Assembly: GCF_002252155.1 (NCBI RefSeq)
Contig: NZ_NEFD01000002.1
Span: 124,001 to 188,000, forward strand
Direction of reading: 5' to 3'
Origin: Wohlfahrtiimonas sp. G9077
Lineage (GTDB): Bacteria; Pseudomonadota; Gammaproteobacteria; Cardiobacteriales; Wohlfahrtiimonadaceae
DNA length: 64,000 nucleotides
In this document: piece after piece, positions 1-10,439 of the stretch
Layout of the letters: every line of letters starts with the position of its first letter
Numbering within the stretch: position 1 is the first letter of the stretch
Position numbers and translations under genes: made by a program
Notes under the pieces: generated by a model
What the model was told of the DNA's origin: nothing
What the model saw: the letters and a program-made list of their open reading frames with translations, nothing else
The model's database searches: none

Positions 1-990
1 CACAAATTTTTCACGCATGGCGTGAATGCGTTGGCGCATTTCGCTCAGTTCATCAAACCATTCTTGGCGAAGGGTCGGATTGCTCAATACGTGACCCACG
101 ATTGCCGCGCCAAATGCAGGTGGAGATGAGTAGTTTGCACGCACCATTTTTTTCAATTGTGAGGTGACGCGCACTTGCTCATCACTCGATGTGGTCACCA
201 CAGACAATGCACCGACGCGCTCGCCATATAAGGAGAAGGATTTAGAAAATGAGTTGGCGATCAATACAGGTAAACCTGCATTGGTCATGATGTGGATTGC
301 TTTGGCATCTTCTTCAACGCCTTTGGCAAAACCTTGATATGCCATGTCTAAAAACGGAATCAACTCTTTTTCTTTGATGAGCTGAGCAAGCGCTGTCCAC
401 TGTGCTTCATTTAAATCTGCACCGGTTGGGTTATGGCAACATGCATGTAAAATTAAGATGTCATTTTTTGGCAATGTTTTGCAGTAATCCACCATGGCTT
501 CAAAATTTACGCCGCCTGTGGCTTCATCAAAATAAGGGTAAGCTTTAACCGTAAAACCTGCCCCTTTAAAGATGGCTTTATGATTGTCCCACGTTGGGTC
601 AGACACATGCACGGTTGGCAATTTGTCTTTAAACAATTGGCTTAAGAAATCTGCGCCCACTTTTAATGCGCCTGTGCCACCTAAGGTTTGCACAGTGGCT
701 AAGCGGTTTTCTGCAATCACAGAATGATGCTCTTGAAACAACAAACGCTGAACAGATAAGTTATACGTTTGTAAACCATGCATTGGCAAATAGATGTGTG
801 GTTTTTCTTCTGCAAAAAGCGCCGCTTGGGCTTTTTTCACCACATTAAGCACTGGCACTTTTCCATTTTCATCGGCATAAATACCGATGGTGAGGTTAAT
901 TTTATCCTCGCGTGGATCTTGTTTGAATTTTTCCACCAATCCTAAAATGGGATCATCTGGTGCCAATACAACATCATTGAAAACGCTCAT
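1..990 (-). CDS. tyrB: aromatic/aspartate aminotransferase (3' end outside window)
   Basis: PLP-dependent class I aminotransferase that exchanges the amino group between aspartate or aromatic amino acids and 2-oxoglutarate in the cytoplasm. The gene starts at 990 and 330 codons lie in the window; the family is about 397 residues, so roughly 65 C-terminal residues lie beyond position 1. Visible signatures are HNPTG (186-190), D215 and Y218 in FLDMAYQG, and the PLP lysine K250 in NSFSKSFSLYGERVG, whose SFSLYGERVG form is closer to E. coli TyrB than to AspC. No partner gene identifies the substrate: an SLC13-type permease begins upstream on the same strand after 33 bp. TyrB against AspC specificity is inferred; membership of the family is secure. 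Confidence 0.9.
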   Translation of the reverse strand, partial: MSVFNDVVLAPDDPILGLVEKFKQDPREDKINLTIGIYADENGKVPVLNVVKKAQAALFAEEKPHIYLPMHGLQTYNLSVQRLLFQEHHSVIAENRLATVQTLGGTGALKVGADFLSQLFKDKLPTVHVSDPTWDNHKAIFKGAGFTVKAYPYFDEATGGVNFEAMVDYCKTLPKNDILILHACCHNPTGADLNEAQWTALAQLIKEKELIPFLDMAYQGFAKGVEEDAKAIHIMTNAGLPVLIANSFSKSFSLYGERVGALSVVTTSSDEQVRVTSQLKKMVRANYSSPPAFGAAIVGHVLSNPTLRQEWFDELSEMRQRIHAMREKFV

Positions 991-1023
991 ATCGATTTCC
1001 TTATTAATAAACATCGTGAGATT

Positions 1024-2829
1024 TTACGAAAGCGGCCACACCCACAATAATGTTGGTGTAACGGTGATAAGAATTAATATATCTAAAATTAAGCCAACAC
1101 GCCAATAATCGCCAAATTGATAACCGGCAGGCCCCATCACTAAGGTGTTTGAATGATGGCCAATGGGTGTATTGAAGGTGCAAGAGCTCGCAATGGCAAT
1201 GCCCATCAAATAAGCATCGGGATTGTGACCAAGCTGTTGAGAAACGCCATAGGCAATCGGGCACATGATCATTGCAGCAGCTGAGTTGTTGATGATGTCC
1301 GTCATCGCTAAGGTGATGACTAAAATGGCACCGAGAATGAAAATGTCTGGTAGATCACCAATCAAACCCACCAATTTCGCGGCCAAGATTTCTGTGGCGC
1401 CCGTTTGTTGAAGGGCAGCGCCCACTGTAATGAAACAGCCTAATAACATGATTAAAGGACCTTCTTGGCTGCGGTACACATCGCGAATGGGTAACAGTTT
1501 GAAGATCACCAATAAAAAGACCGCCAATGGAAAGCTGATTTGTGGTGGCAATGTTTGTGTGGCCACCAAAATGATGGAAGCTGTGAAGATGAGCAAAGTT
1601 GGCATTAAGCGGTAAGAGGCTTTGAGGCTAATGTCGCGCTCAGCCAATGGAAAGCAGCCTAAATAACGCAAAGTGTCTGGCAATTCATCGGCATGACCTT
1701 GCACTAACAGCACATCGCCCACTTTTAATGTGATGCGGCTAAAGCGTTTACGGATGTTTTCACCTTGACGGGCAACACCAATGACATTGAGGCCATATTT
1801 TTCTCTAAACTGAAGGTCAGATAAGGTGTGATCCGCCATGCGCGAGCCAGGGTTGATCACCACTTCAAGCACTTCTAATTTATCGTGGGGAATGTTTTTA
1901 TTGGCGCTGCTGCGTGTGAGATTGAGCCCTGTTAATAACTCTAATTGCTTGAGTTCTTCAGGTTGCCCTTCAAGCAATAATGTGTCGTTGGCGCGAATCA
2001 ACTCTTCTTGGCTTGGGGCGATGATGCGGCGCGCGCCACGAATGATCACCACCACTTTGACGGTATTTTCAGAGATTTCCTCTAAATCTGCCACCGTTTG
2101 ATCGGCAATTTTATTGCCTTGTTCCACTTTGGCTTCGAGGAGATAATTGTCTGTGGTGAATTTATTGTGGGCGCTTTCTGAGCGGCGATTAGGAATTAAA
2201 CGCCAGCCAAATGCAGCTAAATAGATGAGCCCCACAATGGTGATCACGATACCTGTGGGCGCAAAGTCAAACATGCTAAAGGCTTTTAACCCGATGGATT
2301 CACGATAGTTTGAGACAATGAGGTTAGGCGGCGTCCCGATCACGGTAATTGTACCACCTAACAGGGAGGCAAATGCCATCGGCATCAATACCTTAGCTGG
2401 TGAAATGTCATAGCGCTGACACAGCTGAATGGCAATTGGCATGATGAGGGCAAGGGCCCCAACGTCATTCATAAAGGCAGAGAAAAATGCGACAAGCCCA
2501 GCCAATGTCAGAATCAGCATCGATGGGCTGCTTGAAAAATAGCTCAATCGCTTTGATAGATGATAGGTGATGCCCGTTTTACCAATGGCATGGCTGAGCA
2601 CCAAAACAGAGGCGACAGAAATCACCGCAGGATGGCTAAAGCCTTTAAAAGCATCCGGAATTTGCACAATGCCCAAAATGACAAGTGCGAGCAGGGCGCC
2701 AAGGGCCACAAAATCATAACGAATGCGCCCGGATAAAAAGGCTAAAAATGCCAAAATGAGCACCGTCAAAGCGGCCAACTGATCATTGGTCAAATAGGGA
2801 ATAAGCTGTACATGGAGATAATTGAGCAT
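1024..2829 (-). CDS. SLC13/DASS-type permease with two TrkA-C domains
   Basis: Inner-membrane transporter of 601 residues, probably a sodium- or proton-coupled anion (sulfate, dicarboxylate or similar) carrier. Hydrophobic segments occupy about residues 15-210 and 400-601; the family signature G-T-I-T-V-I-G-T-P-P-N-L is at 159-170. Two soluble TrkA-C (RCK_C) domains sit in the middle, at about 228-300 and 316-396, as in E. coli YfbS and the Synechocystis SLT proteins. The start lies 8 bp after the ppk stop, with AGGAT upstream, so it is likely cotranscribed with ppk. Substrate cannot be read from sequence; phosphate, sulfate or dicarboxylate are all possible. Confidence 0.88.
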   Translation of the reverse strand: MLNYLHVQLIPYLTNDQLAALTVLILAFLAFLSGRIRYDFVALGALLALVILGIVQIPDAFKGFSHPAVISVASVLVLSHAIGKTGITYHLSKRLSYFSSSPSMLILTLAGLVAFFSAFMNDVGALALIMPIAIQLCQRYDISPAKVLMPMAFASLLGGTITVIGTPPNLIVSNYRESIGLKAFSMFDFAPTGIVITIVGLIYLAAFGWRLIPNRRSESAHNKFTTDNYLLEAKVEQGNKIADQTVADLEEISENTVKVVVIIRGARRIIAPSQEELIRANDTLLLEGQPEELKQLELLTGLNLTRSSANKNIPHDKLEVLEVVINPGSRMADHTLSDLQFREKYGLNVIGVARQGENIRKRFSRITLKVGDVLLVQGHADELPDTLRYLGCFPLAERDISLKASYRLMPTLLIFTASIILVATQTLPPQISFPLAVFLLVIFKLLPIRDVYRSQEGPLIMLLGCFITVGAALQQTGATEILAAKLVGLIGDLPDIFILGAILVITLAMTDIINNSAAAMIMCPIAYGVSQQLGHNPDAYLMGIAIASSCTFNTPIGHHSNTLVMGPAGYQFGDYWRVGLILDILILITVTPTLLWVWPLS

Positions 2830-2837
2830 CGCAAATC

Positions 2838-4919
2838 CTAACGTAGACGTTTTTGTATCAAACGATGTTGTAATGAGGTCTGTGGATCAATGGTGACGGC
2901 TTGATGGTAGTGGCCGGTTTCACCATCTAAACACCAGGCACTTTGATCCTCTAAGCACCACAATAACCCTTCTTCAATCAATTGTTCACGAATCACTTTA
3001 TCAAAAACGGGCACAGCAATCTCTATGCGACGAAAGAAATTGCGATTCATCCAATCGGCACTGGAAATATAAGTGTGATCTTTGCCACCATGATAAAAAT
3101 AATACACGCGTGAATGCTCTAAAAAGCGCCCGACAATGGAGCGCACACGAATGTTTTCAGAAAGCCCAGGAATGCCGGGTTTTAAGGCGCAAGCACCACG
3201 CACAATCAGATCAATTTCAACGCCCACTTGTGAGGCATTGTAAAGGGCAGTGATGACAATCGGTTCCATCAACGCATTCATGCGTGCCACAATGCGCCCT
3301 TTGCGGCCAGCTTTGACTTCATTCATTTCAAATTCGATCTCTTCGAGTAAGCGATCAATGAAGTTAAAAGGCGATTGCCACACGGTTTTGAGTTTCGGGA
3401 TTTTCGCAAGGCTCGAGAGATTTAAAAAAATCTCCGAGATGCTTGCGGTGATCTCTTTATTTGAGGTCAATAAGCTAAAGTCTGTGTATAACCGGGCATT
3501 GCCTTGATGATAATTACCCGTGCCTACGTGTGCATAACGGCGCAGATAATTTTCGCCTTTATGATTTTTCTGTTCACGGATCACGAGGAGCATTTTTGCA
3601 TGCGTTTTATAACCAAACACGCCATAGACAATTTTAACGCCGGCTTCTTCTAAGCGCGATGCCCACGATAAATTGGTGGCTTCATCAAAACGCGCCATCA
3701 ATTCCACCACCACATTGACCTCTTTACCAAGACGGGCGGCACGCACCAATAATTCCATCAATTCGGAATCATCGCCTGTGCGATACACTGTCATGCGAAT
3801 GACGCGCACATCAGGATCTTCAGACGCTTCGCGTAAAAAATCCACCACCGGTAAAAATCGATCATAAGGATGATGGAGCAAGATGTCTTGGCGATCAATT
3901 TCGCTAAAGGCATCGCGGCGCTTTTCCCAGCGATCCGGTATGTGGCGTTCAATGGGCTCAAAGATTAAATGTGGTTTTTTATCAATGTAATCGAGCACAT
4001 TATAGATTTGGGAAAAATCAAAATAATGGGGCAGTGCATAGAGATCTTCGGGGGCTAAACCAAATTCTTTGAGCAACAGGTGCTTTAAGTGAGTCGGGCA
4101 ACTGTCATCAATCTCTAAACGCACCGCATGCCCAAAGCCGCGCTGTTTCAACTCACCACGCAGTGCTTGATGTAAATTGGTCAGCTCTTCTTTATCAATG
4201 TATAAATGGCTGTTGCGGGTGGCTCTGAATTGATAGAGCCCAAGGATCTCAAGCCCTGGAAAAATGTCCGACACAAATGCCGCCATCACGGATTGGATGG
4301 TGGTCAATTGCGTGGTGCCATCTTCGGAGGGCAGCTCAATGATGTGGGGTAAATTCTCAGGAATGGGCAAAATGGCAGTGTCAATGTTGCGGCCATAAGC
4401 ATCCACGCCTTTAAGATCCACAATGAAATTTAAGGATTTATTGGTGATGTGTGGAAACGGATGCGCCAAATCCAGGGCAATGGGTGTAAACACAGGCAGC
4501 ATGTTTTGCATGAATAGATGATACAGCCATTCATGTTGTGCATTGCTCCACTGATTTTCATCAAGCAAGGTAATGTGCTCATGCGCCAATAAGGGCAGTA
4601 AATCATCAAAAAAGAGTCGATGTTGCTCTTTGGTGATGTAAAGGGCATATTGCTGAATACTTAAGCGCCATTCGTGCGCAGATTGATTCTCCACGCGGTC
4701 AAGCCCTGATTGAATCTGCTCTTGCATGTTTGCCATGCGCACTTCAAAAAATTCATCAATGTTTGAGGCCACAATGGCGATGAATTTTAAACGTTCTAAC
4801 AGCGGCAGTTGTGGATTTTTCGCTTGTGCAAGCACGCGTTCTTGGAATGCAAGAATCGAGCGCTCCCGATTGATGAGCGGCACAGAATGCGGTGTGAGCA
4901 TGCTAAGAGAAGTATCCAC
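2838..4919 (-). CDS. ppk: polyphosphate kinase 1
   Basis: Reversibly transfers the ATP gamma-phosphate to inorganic polyphosphate. The 693-residue length matches E. coli Ppk (688). The phosphorylated histidine is H440 in FGYKTHAKMLLV and the second catalytic histidine is H602 in RFLEHSRVYYFYHGG; the N-terminal block with NIDEFFEVR (53-61) is also typical. The start is uncertain: the first in-frame codon is GTG at 4919, preceded by AAGTAGGT at reasonable spacing, while an ATG at 4901 (MLTPHSVPL) has no clear ribosome site. The downstream SLC13 permease follows after 8 bp. No ppx is next to it. Confidence 0.96.
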   Translation of the reverse strand: MDTSLSMLTPHSVPLINRERSILAFQERVLAQAKNPQLPLLERLKFIAIVASNIDEFFEVRMANMQEQIQSGLDRVENQSAHEWRLSIQQYALYITKEQHRLFFDDLLPLLAHEHITLLDENQWSNAQHEWLYHLFMQNMLPVFTPIALDLAHPFPHITNKSLNFIVDLKGVDAYGRNIDTAILPIPENLPHIIELPSEDGTTQLTTIQSVMAAFVSDIFPGLEILGLYQFRATRNSHLYIDKEELTNLHQALRGELKQRGFGHAVRLEIDDSCPTHLKHLLLKEFGLAPEDLYALPHYFDFSQIYNVLDYIDKKPHLIFEPIERHIPDRWEKRRDAFSEIDRQDILLHHPYDRFLPVVDFLREASEDPDVRVIRMTVYRTGDDSELMELLVRAARLGKEVNVVVELMARFDEATNLSWASRLEEAGVKIVYGVFGYKTHAKMLLVIREQKNHKGENYLRRYAHVGTGNYHQGNARLYTDFSLLTSNKEITASISEIFLNLSSLAKIPKLKTVWQSPFNFIDRLLEEIEFEMNEVKAGRKGRIVARMNALMEPIVITALYNASQVGVEIDLIVRGACALKPGIPGLSENIRVRSIVGRFLEHSRVYYFYHGGKDHTYISSADWMNRNFFRRIEIAVPVFDKVIREQLIEEGLLWCLEDQSAWCLDGETGHYHQAVTIDPQTSLQHRLIQKRLR

Positions 4920-4968
4920 AACGACCTACTTATGATGAGTTAAAGAACAACGCATTATAATAACTGAC

Positions 4969-6381
4969 CTATTGCGTCACTTGCAATGTATAGGTGAGGG
5001 CTTGTTGTGCTTTTGCAGGCACAATGATCTGCCAATTGGCTTGATCACTGCCTTGCGTTGTCACGGCGATGGATGCTGCCGTCACTTGCCAGCTTGTAAA
5101 GGGAATGAAGTCACGATAATCCACCGTCACAGCTTCATCTTTGGCATTGTTAAATACTACTTCATAACTGTATTGCGTAGTCTCTTTACTGATCTTGGTG
5201 ACTTTGGTGCGCTTTTTCGTTAAAGAGACATCAAAGGCTTGGCCGGTGGCCACTTTAAAGACTTCATTTTCTGCGGTGTGTGCAATGTGATCTTCACCGA
5301 CTAATAGTGCATTGCCGGATGAATCATTTTTATAGATGCGCACAATGCCTTTTGGCAACGGCATGCCCAAATGATTCTCTTGGCTATTTTTAAAACGGTA
5401 AAGGATGCTTGCTTTTAAATTGTCATCTTCAGCGGTTGTGGCATCAAAATATTGATTGAATTGATAAATTTTTTGTACAGGCACATGGTTTGCATTTAAC
5501 AGCGCCACTTGTTTGGTTTGTTGATTGTTTAAGTCCGTTTTAAAGGGGATTTGATAGAGGTGATAATCACTGAATGCCTCACTTTGTGGCATTGTGTCCA
5601 TTTCCATCATGGCAACGGGCATTGCTGATTTATACATCGGTCGCATGATGTTTTGTTGCACTTGATGGATGTCGCCGGCCACCAATTGTAGGTTGGCATT
5701 TTTAAAAGTGGTGCCACTTTGATTGTTTAAAGTGATGAGCCCTGAGAGATCCACAAAGGTTTCATCCGAAGAGAGCGTGGCTGTATAATCAGCGCGCCAA
5801 CTGAAGCCACCACTTAAATAGGTGAGTTGCACTGTATTGTTACCGGCTTGTTCACTGTTGAGCACCATCGATAACGTTGGATGGCTGCGTAAATTGGTGG
5901 GCAGCGATGGAAAGGCAAAATTGTCTAAATGACCCACTTCAATGCGATCGGCAAATTGGACGATCGGTTGGCCATTGTTGGACAATAGGGTTGCTTTTTC
6001 ACGCGTTGTTTTGCCCGTTTGTGGATCGCGCGTGATCACTTCGATGGTTTGCCCAACGCTTTTGTCTAATAATGTTTGTGGGGAGAGTAAATCATAATCA
6101 AAATTTTGTTCGATCACATTAAAAGGCATGCCAGACAATGACGTTAAAAGCGCAGTTTCTGGGCGAATTTGTGCTGAAACATGCTGCATCTCAACGCGAT
6201 TTAAACCGGTGTCCATGGGCAAAGTGCGAGTGTCATTGATTAAGGCCAATGCATCATTATAAATGGTGATGGATAAGCCCTCACGTTGTTGATCTTGGCT
6301 GATGATCACGGAGGAATTCGCAAAGGCAGCGGTAGACAATAAAACCATTGCGGCAAGTGGGGCAGACTTTAATCGACGCAT
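4969..6381 (-). CDS. secreted DUF4139-family protein
   Basis: A 470-residue exported protein of unknown function. Residues 1-21 form a signal peptide (basic MRRLK, hydrophobic core, AFA cleavage site), so it should be periplasmic or surface-located. The rest is beta-rich and resembles the DUF4139 family: the block around residues 185-250 (TLSGGFSWRADYTATLS-like) and the C-terminal part with VDYRDFIPFTSW are typical of it. Family members are often annotated only as conserved hypothetical or mucoidy-inhibitor-like. Start at 6381 is supported by AAGGAG 8-9 bp upstream. A 49-bp gap separates it from ppk. I do not assign a biochemical role. Confidence 0.8.
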   Translation of the reverse strand: MRRLKSAPLAAMVLLSTAAFANSSVIISQDQQREGLSITIYNDALALINDTRTLPMDTGLNRVEMQHVSAQIRPETALLTSLSGMPFNVIEQNFDYDLLSPQTLLDKSVGQTIEVITRDPQTGKTTREKATLLSNNGQPIVQFADRIEVGHLDNFAFPSLPTNLRSHPTLSMVLNSEQAGNNTVQLTYLSGGFSWRADYTATLSSDETFVDLSGLITLNNQSGTTFKNANLQLVAGDIHQVQQNIMRPMYKSAMPVAMMEMDTMPQSEAFSDYHLYQIPFKTDLNNQQTKQVALLNANHVPVQKIYQFNQYFDATTAEDDNLKASILYRFKNSQENHLGMPLPKGIVRIYKNDSSGNALLVGEDHIAHTAENEVFKVATGQAFDVSLTKKRTKVTKISKETTQYSYEVVFNNAKDEAVTVDYRDFIPFTSWQVTAASIAVTTQGSDQANWQIIVPAKAQQALTYTLQVTQ

Positions 6382-6433
6382 AATGCACTCCTTAAATGGA
6401 TAATGGAAGGTTGATTATACCCGTACAAATAAA

Positions 6434-6460
6434 GAAAAAGCACAGTAACTGTGCTTTTTC
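6434..6460 (-). terminator. intrinsic terminator of rne
   Basis: A perfect 12-bp stem (GAAAAAGCACAG paired with CTGTGCTTTTTC) with a 3-nt loop, 27 bp after the rne stop. On the minus strand it runs into CTTTTTCTTTATTT, a good U-tract. It lies between rne and the DUF4139 gene. Confidence 0.85.
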
Positions 6461-6486
6461 TAAAAGATTGACAAGATCAATGGCCG

Positions 6487-9324
6487 TTATTTTTTCTCAG
6501 GCGCATCATCTTCGACGATGATTTTAAAGCGGCTCTCTTCAGGTTCGCTTTTAGGAATCACCACCGTTAAATCTTCTTCAACGCTGACAGTGGCTTTGGG
6601 TGCAGCCGGTGTCATCACTACATCATCTTCCACCACAATGGTTGGCTCAATCACATCTGCTTCTTTTGCCTCAGGTGCAGCAGCGTCATCTTGTGTTTCG
6701 ATGATGGCATGTTGAATCACGATTTCAGGCTCAACTTCAGCGGTGGCCATTACATGAGTTTCCTCAACGTTTGGCGTGTGTTGAATGATGATTTCTTGTG
6801 CGGCATCGCTCGCGGCTTCAACCACAGCTTCCACTTTCGCTTCCACTTGATCGACCACTTCTGTCACATGATCAGATGCTGTTTGAATCGCTTCAACCAC
6901 TGTGGCAACCGGCTCAGATTCAATCACTGCTTCAACTGCCGCTTCAACTTTTTCAGGCACTGCTTCAATCACAGTTTCAGCAATGGCATCGGCCACAACA
7001 ATCACTTCAGGCTTGGCAGCTTTGGGTGCATCTTCTGCTTTTGGCATAGGTGCGGCTTCAACTGCAGTCACAGCTTCAGGTGCAGCTTCTTCAATGCGAG
7101 GACGACCTTTGCGCACGCGACGCTTACGGGTTTCACCATTGACTTCAACTTCTACAAACTCAGGACGCGGTGCGCGCTCTTGTTTGGCGACATCATTGCC
7201 TTTGTCCTGCTTGTTGTTTCGCTCAGCACGATCCGCGCGCGGTGCACGTTCTTGTTTGGCTGGCTTTTCAGCGGCTTCTGGTGCATCGTTTTTTACTTCA
7301 GGCTTGGCATCACTTGCGTTTTGATTGTTGCGATTGCGCGAGCGGCGATTGCGAGACTTAGGCGCTTCACTATTGTCACGGTTTTCACGTGGCTCATTGG
7401 CATTGCGTTTCTCTTTGTTTTCTACTTTATCTGTGGCAGGTTTTTCGCTATTTTTGCCAGAAAAATCAGGACGATCTTCTGTCACACGCGTCACGGTGGC
7501 AATCTCATTGTGCTCAGGTGCATTGGCACGCGTGGTGACGCGGCGGTTGCTTTTACGACGTGGATTGGTGCGTTGACGTTGTTTAGGTTGCTCGCTGCGT
7601 TTAACTTGCTCTTTTTTGGCTTCTTCAGGATGGCTGAGTAAAGATTTTAACCAATCCACAATCATCTGCCAAAGGGTTGGCTGCGCTTCTACAGGCTTTT
7701 CAACCACAGGCGGCGGCGTTGCTGGTACCATGTTGCTCACCACAGGAATGTTCTTTTGTGGCTTTGCAGGATTGTATGCTTGATTCACAAGTGCTTCATT
7801 AGAAGGTTGCTCAATGATGCTGTGTTCATTGCTCACTTTGTTGTTCAACAAAGCTTGGTCTGAACGGTGGCGCGAAATTTCAAAATGCGGTGTTTCCAAG
7901 TTTTGGTTTGGAATCATCACAATGCGCACATTGAGGCGGTTTTCGATGCTGGAGACATCTTCGCGTTTTTCATTCAACAAGAAGATGGAAACATCTACCG
8001 GCAACTGAACGATGATTTCGCTGGTGCGCTCTTTTAAAGCTTCTTCTTCAATGAGGCGAAGCACTTCTAAAGCCAAAGATTTGATGTTACGAATTGTACC
8101 GTGACCAGAACAGCGTGGGCAGACGATGTGCGTGGTTTCATCTAAAGATGGACGCAAGCGCTGGCGTGACATTTCTAACAAACCAAAGCGAGAAATGTGA
8201 CCCGTTTGAATGCGGGCGCGGTCTAATGACAAGGCTTCATGGAATGCACGTTCCACTTGGCGCTGATGGTCAGATTCAAGCATGTCGATGAAATCGATCA
8301 CCACCAAACCACCTAAGTCACGCAATTTCAATTGACGAGCAATCTCTTCAGCCGCTTCTAAGTTGGTATTCAGTGCCGTCTCTTCAATGTCAGCCCCGCG
8401 CGTTGCACGACCTGAGTTGATGTCGATGGAGATCAACGCTTCGGTATAGTCAATCACCAAAGCACCGCCGGATGGCAATTTCACTTCACGTTGATACGCA
8501 GATTGAATTTGGTTTTCAATTTGGTAGCGGGTGAACAATGGAATTTGATCTTCATAGAGTTTAATTTTTGGGCGAATTTGTGGCATGGTTCTGCTCACAA
8601 ACAGCGCCGCTTCTTCAAAAATCTCTTTGTTGTCGATCAAGATTTCACCGATGTCATTGCGATAATAATCGCGTAGGGCACGGATGATGATGTTACTCTC
8701 TTGATAGATCAAAAAGGGTGCTTTCTCTTCAGAGGCTGTTTTAATTGAGCCCCATAAAGTGAGGAGATAATCTAAGTCCCATTGTAACTCTTCTGCCGTG
8801 CGGCCAAGGCCAGCGGTGCGTACAATCACGCCCATCTCTTCAGGAATGGTTAAGTGGCTCATCGCTTCACGAATGGCCACGCGTTCTTGGCCTTCAATGC
8901 GACGTGAAACACCGCCTGCTTTTGGGTTATTTGGCATCAATACCAAATAGCGACCAGCCAATGTAATGAACGTGGTCAAAGCTGCGCCTTTATTGCCGCG
9001 TTCTTCTTTTTCCACTTGGATGATCACTTCCATGCCTTCTTTTAAGGCTTCTTTGATGGAAGGTTTAGAGAGGTTTTTTGCCTCATCCGTATAGTATTCT
9101 TTGGACACTTCTTTGAAGGATAAAAAGCCGTGGCGCTCTGCACCATAATCCACAAAGCAGGCTTCTAAGGAAGGCTCAATGCGGGTGATGACGCCTTTAT
9201 AAATGTTGGCTTTTTTCTGAATGTTTGTTGCGTTTTCAATGTCTAAATCGTATAAGCGTTGACCATCCACTAACGCGACGCGCGTCTCTTCGGGTTGGCT
9301 CGCATTAATTAACATGCGTTTCAT
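6487..9324 (-). CDS. rne: ribonuclease E
   Basis: Endoribonuclease initiating mRNA decay and maturing rRNA/tRNA. Order: S1 domain (about 36-125), 5' sensor and RNase H-like regions, DNase I-like catalytic site with D301 (ISIDINSG) and D344 (VVIDFID), Zn-link C402-P-R-C405, then the small domain to about 510. The remaining 435 residues are low-complexity. At 549-565 ([17 protein letters not shown]) is an amphipathic stretch where E. coli RNase E has its membrane-targeting helix. Then come Arg/Lys-rich segments with repeated KQERAPR, probably RNA-binding, and a 200-residue Ala/Glu/Val-rich acidic tail. Start has GGAGAAGAGA immediately upstream. The long tail separates it from RNase G. Confidence 0.96.
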   Translation of the reverse strand: MKRMLINASQPEETRVALVDGQRLYDLDIENATNIQKKANIYKGVITRIEPSLEACFVDYGAERHGFLSFKEVSKEYYTDEAKNLSKPSIKEALKEGMEVIIQVEKEERGNKGAALTTFITLAGRYLVLMPNNPKAGGVSRRIEGQERVAIREAMSHLTIPEEMGVIVRTAGLGRTAEELQWDLDYLLTLWGSIKTASEEKAPFLIYQESNIIIRALRDYYRNDIGEILIDNKEIFEEAALFVSRTMPQIRPKIKLYEDQIPLFTRYQIENQIQSAYQREVKLPSGGALVIDYTEALISIDINSGRATRGADIEETALNTNLEAAEEIARQLKLRDLGGLVVIDFIDMLESDHQRQVERAFHEALSLDRARIQTGHISRFGLLEMSRQRLRPSLDETTHIVCPRCSGHGTIRNIKSLALEVLRLIEEEALKERTSEIIVQLPVDVSIFLLNEKREDVSSIENRLNVRIVMIPNQNLETPHFEISRHRSDQALLNNKVSNEHSIIEQPSNEALVNQAYNPAKPQKNIPVVSNMVPATPPPVVEKPVEAQPTLWQMIVDWLKSLLSHPEEAKKEQVKRSEQPKQRQRTNPRRKSNRRVTTRANAPEHNEIATVTRVTEDRPDFSGKNSEKPATDKVENKEKRNANEPRENRDNSEAPKSRNRRSRNRNNQNASDAKPEVKNDAPEAAEKPAKQERAPRADRAERNNKQDKGNDVAKQERAPRPEFVEVEVNGETRKRRVRKGRPRIEEAAPEAVTAVEAAPMPKAEDAPKAAKPEVIVVADAIAETVIEAVPEKVEAAVEAVIESEPVATVVEAIQTASDHVTEVVDQVEAKVEAVVEAASDAAQEIIIQHTPNVEETHVMATAEVEPEIVIQHAIIETQDDAAAPEAKEADVIEPTIVVEDDVVMTPAAPKATVSVEEDLTVVIPKSEPEESRFKIIVEDDAPEKK

Positions 9325-9582
9325 TCTCTTCTCCAGGCCTTTGCAATGAGCATCACAGAGATCACTCTATAATTCTCAATAATATAATGTACGCCATCAT
9401 TTATTAATATGGTTAGTGATGCACGCAGTGATTGATATTAGTGCTGTCATGTCTCTTGTCGTGGCCAAAATTTTTTAAATTCTGAAAAATGCACACCATT
9501 TTTTGAGCACAGCTCAACCCATCCATCACAAAGGATGAATGGGCAATGATGTGTGAAATTTGTGAGTGATCATTCAAAAGAT
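9325..9582 (-). promoter_or_regulatory. rne leader / intergenic region
   Basis: 258 bp without a convincing gene, between the TPR lipoprotein stop and rne. The part nearest rne is A+T-rich with several TATA-like hexamers (9370-9415), and the ribosome site GGAGAAGAGA abuts the ATG. In E. coli the rne leader is long and mediates feedback control by RNase E; whether this leader does the same is inference. I saw no strong terminator after the lipoprotein gene. Confidence 0.4.
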
Positions 9583-10329
9583 TTATTGAGCGTTTCTCAT
9601 CGCTTCTTGAGCACCTGCGGTATCTCCTTTTGCTTGACGAGCAGAAGAGATGACGCGCCAATTCTTATTGACTAAATCTTGATTACCTTTAGCAAAGCTG
9701 ATGGACTTGTTTGCCAATTGTTCAGATTGTTCATATTTTCCTTGGTGCAGGCGAATCTGTGCTAAATCGTACCAAATACTTGCGTTGTTTGGTTCTAATC
9801 TAACAGCACGATTCAATGCGGTGGCAGCTCTTTCTAATTGATTGGCTTTAACAGCAGAGTTTGCCTCATCTAAGAGAGATTGCACCGCATTGTTTTGATT
9901 CTGTGACGGTTTGTACGTTCCTTTATCTGCCGATGCAGTGGTTGTGCTCTGGCCAGGAATCATCGGCGCATTAGGCGCGTAGGTTGGCTGTTGAGTGGTT
10001 GTGGGTTTAGGTGCAGAAACCGGTGCTTGCGCTGTATTTGGGAACACAGGGGCTTGCGGCGCATTTTGCGCTTTAGGGGTTTCGACCGGGAAGCCTGAGG
10101 ATTGATCCATCGGATACGATGGGAAGCGCACTTCATTGGTACCGCCATAAGGTGTGGCTTGTGCAGCGGGTGCACTGCCATCATCTAAAGGAATGCCGCT
10201 AGGAATGGCGCCAGACGTTGAAGATGCCGGTTGGTTAGGTAACGGGCGTACACGCGCACCACCATCGGTGCGAGAGGTACAGCCACTAATGACAATAAGC
10301 GCTAATATTAGAAAGGTGGTAGTTCTCAC
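9583..10329 (-). CDS. TPR-containing lipoprotein
   Basis: A 248-residue predicted lipoprotein of unknown function. The signal peptide ends in the lipobox V-I-S-G-C with lipidated C17. Residues 20-145 are a Pro/Ala/Gln/Thr-rich linker, followed by tetratricopeptide-like helices at about 146-240 (NRAVRLEPNNASIWYDLAQ is a classical TPR unit). The position +2 residue after Cys is Ser, not Asp, so an outer-membrane location is expected. Translation begins at GTG 10329, supported by AGGAAAA 7 bp upstream; no ATG is available before the lipobox. It lies 110 bp downstream of the PBP1B gene on the same strand, which suggests, but does not prove, a role near peptidoglycan synthesis. Confidence 0.8.
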   Translation of the reverse strand: MRTTTFLILALIVISGCTSRTDGGARVRPLPNQPASSTSGAIPSGIPLDDGSAPAAQATPYGGTNEVRFPSYPMDQSSGFPVETPKAQNAPQAPVFPNTAQAPVSAPKPTTTQQPTYAPNAPMIPGQSTTTASADKGTYKPSQNQNNAVQSLLDEANSAVKANQLERAATALNRAVRLEPNNASIWYDLAQIRLHQGKYEQSEQLANKSISFAKGNQDLVNKNWRVISSARQAKGDTAGAQEAMRNAQ

Positions 10330-10439
10330 TATATTTTCCTATATAACGATGTTTTAAATTGGGTTAGATCTCAAAAATCAGAACCGCTAATTTATCACAA
10401 ATTCAGTAAAACGAGTAGCAGCATTATTGCGGATATCCA

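Noticed and set aside
6691-7641. A 316-codon open frame antisense to the rne tail
   Set aside because: It is the mirror of the low-complexity Ala/Glu/Arg-rich coding sequence (Cys/Phe/His-rich product), with no ribosome site or recognisable domain.
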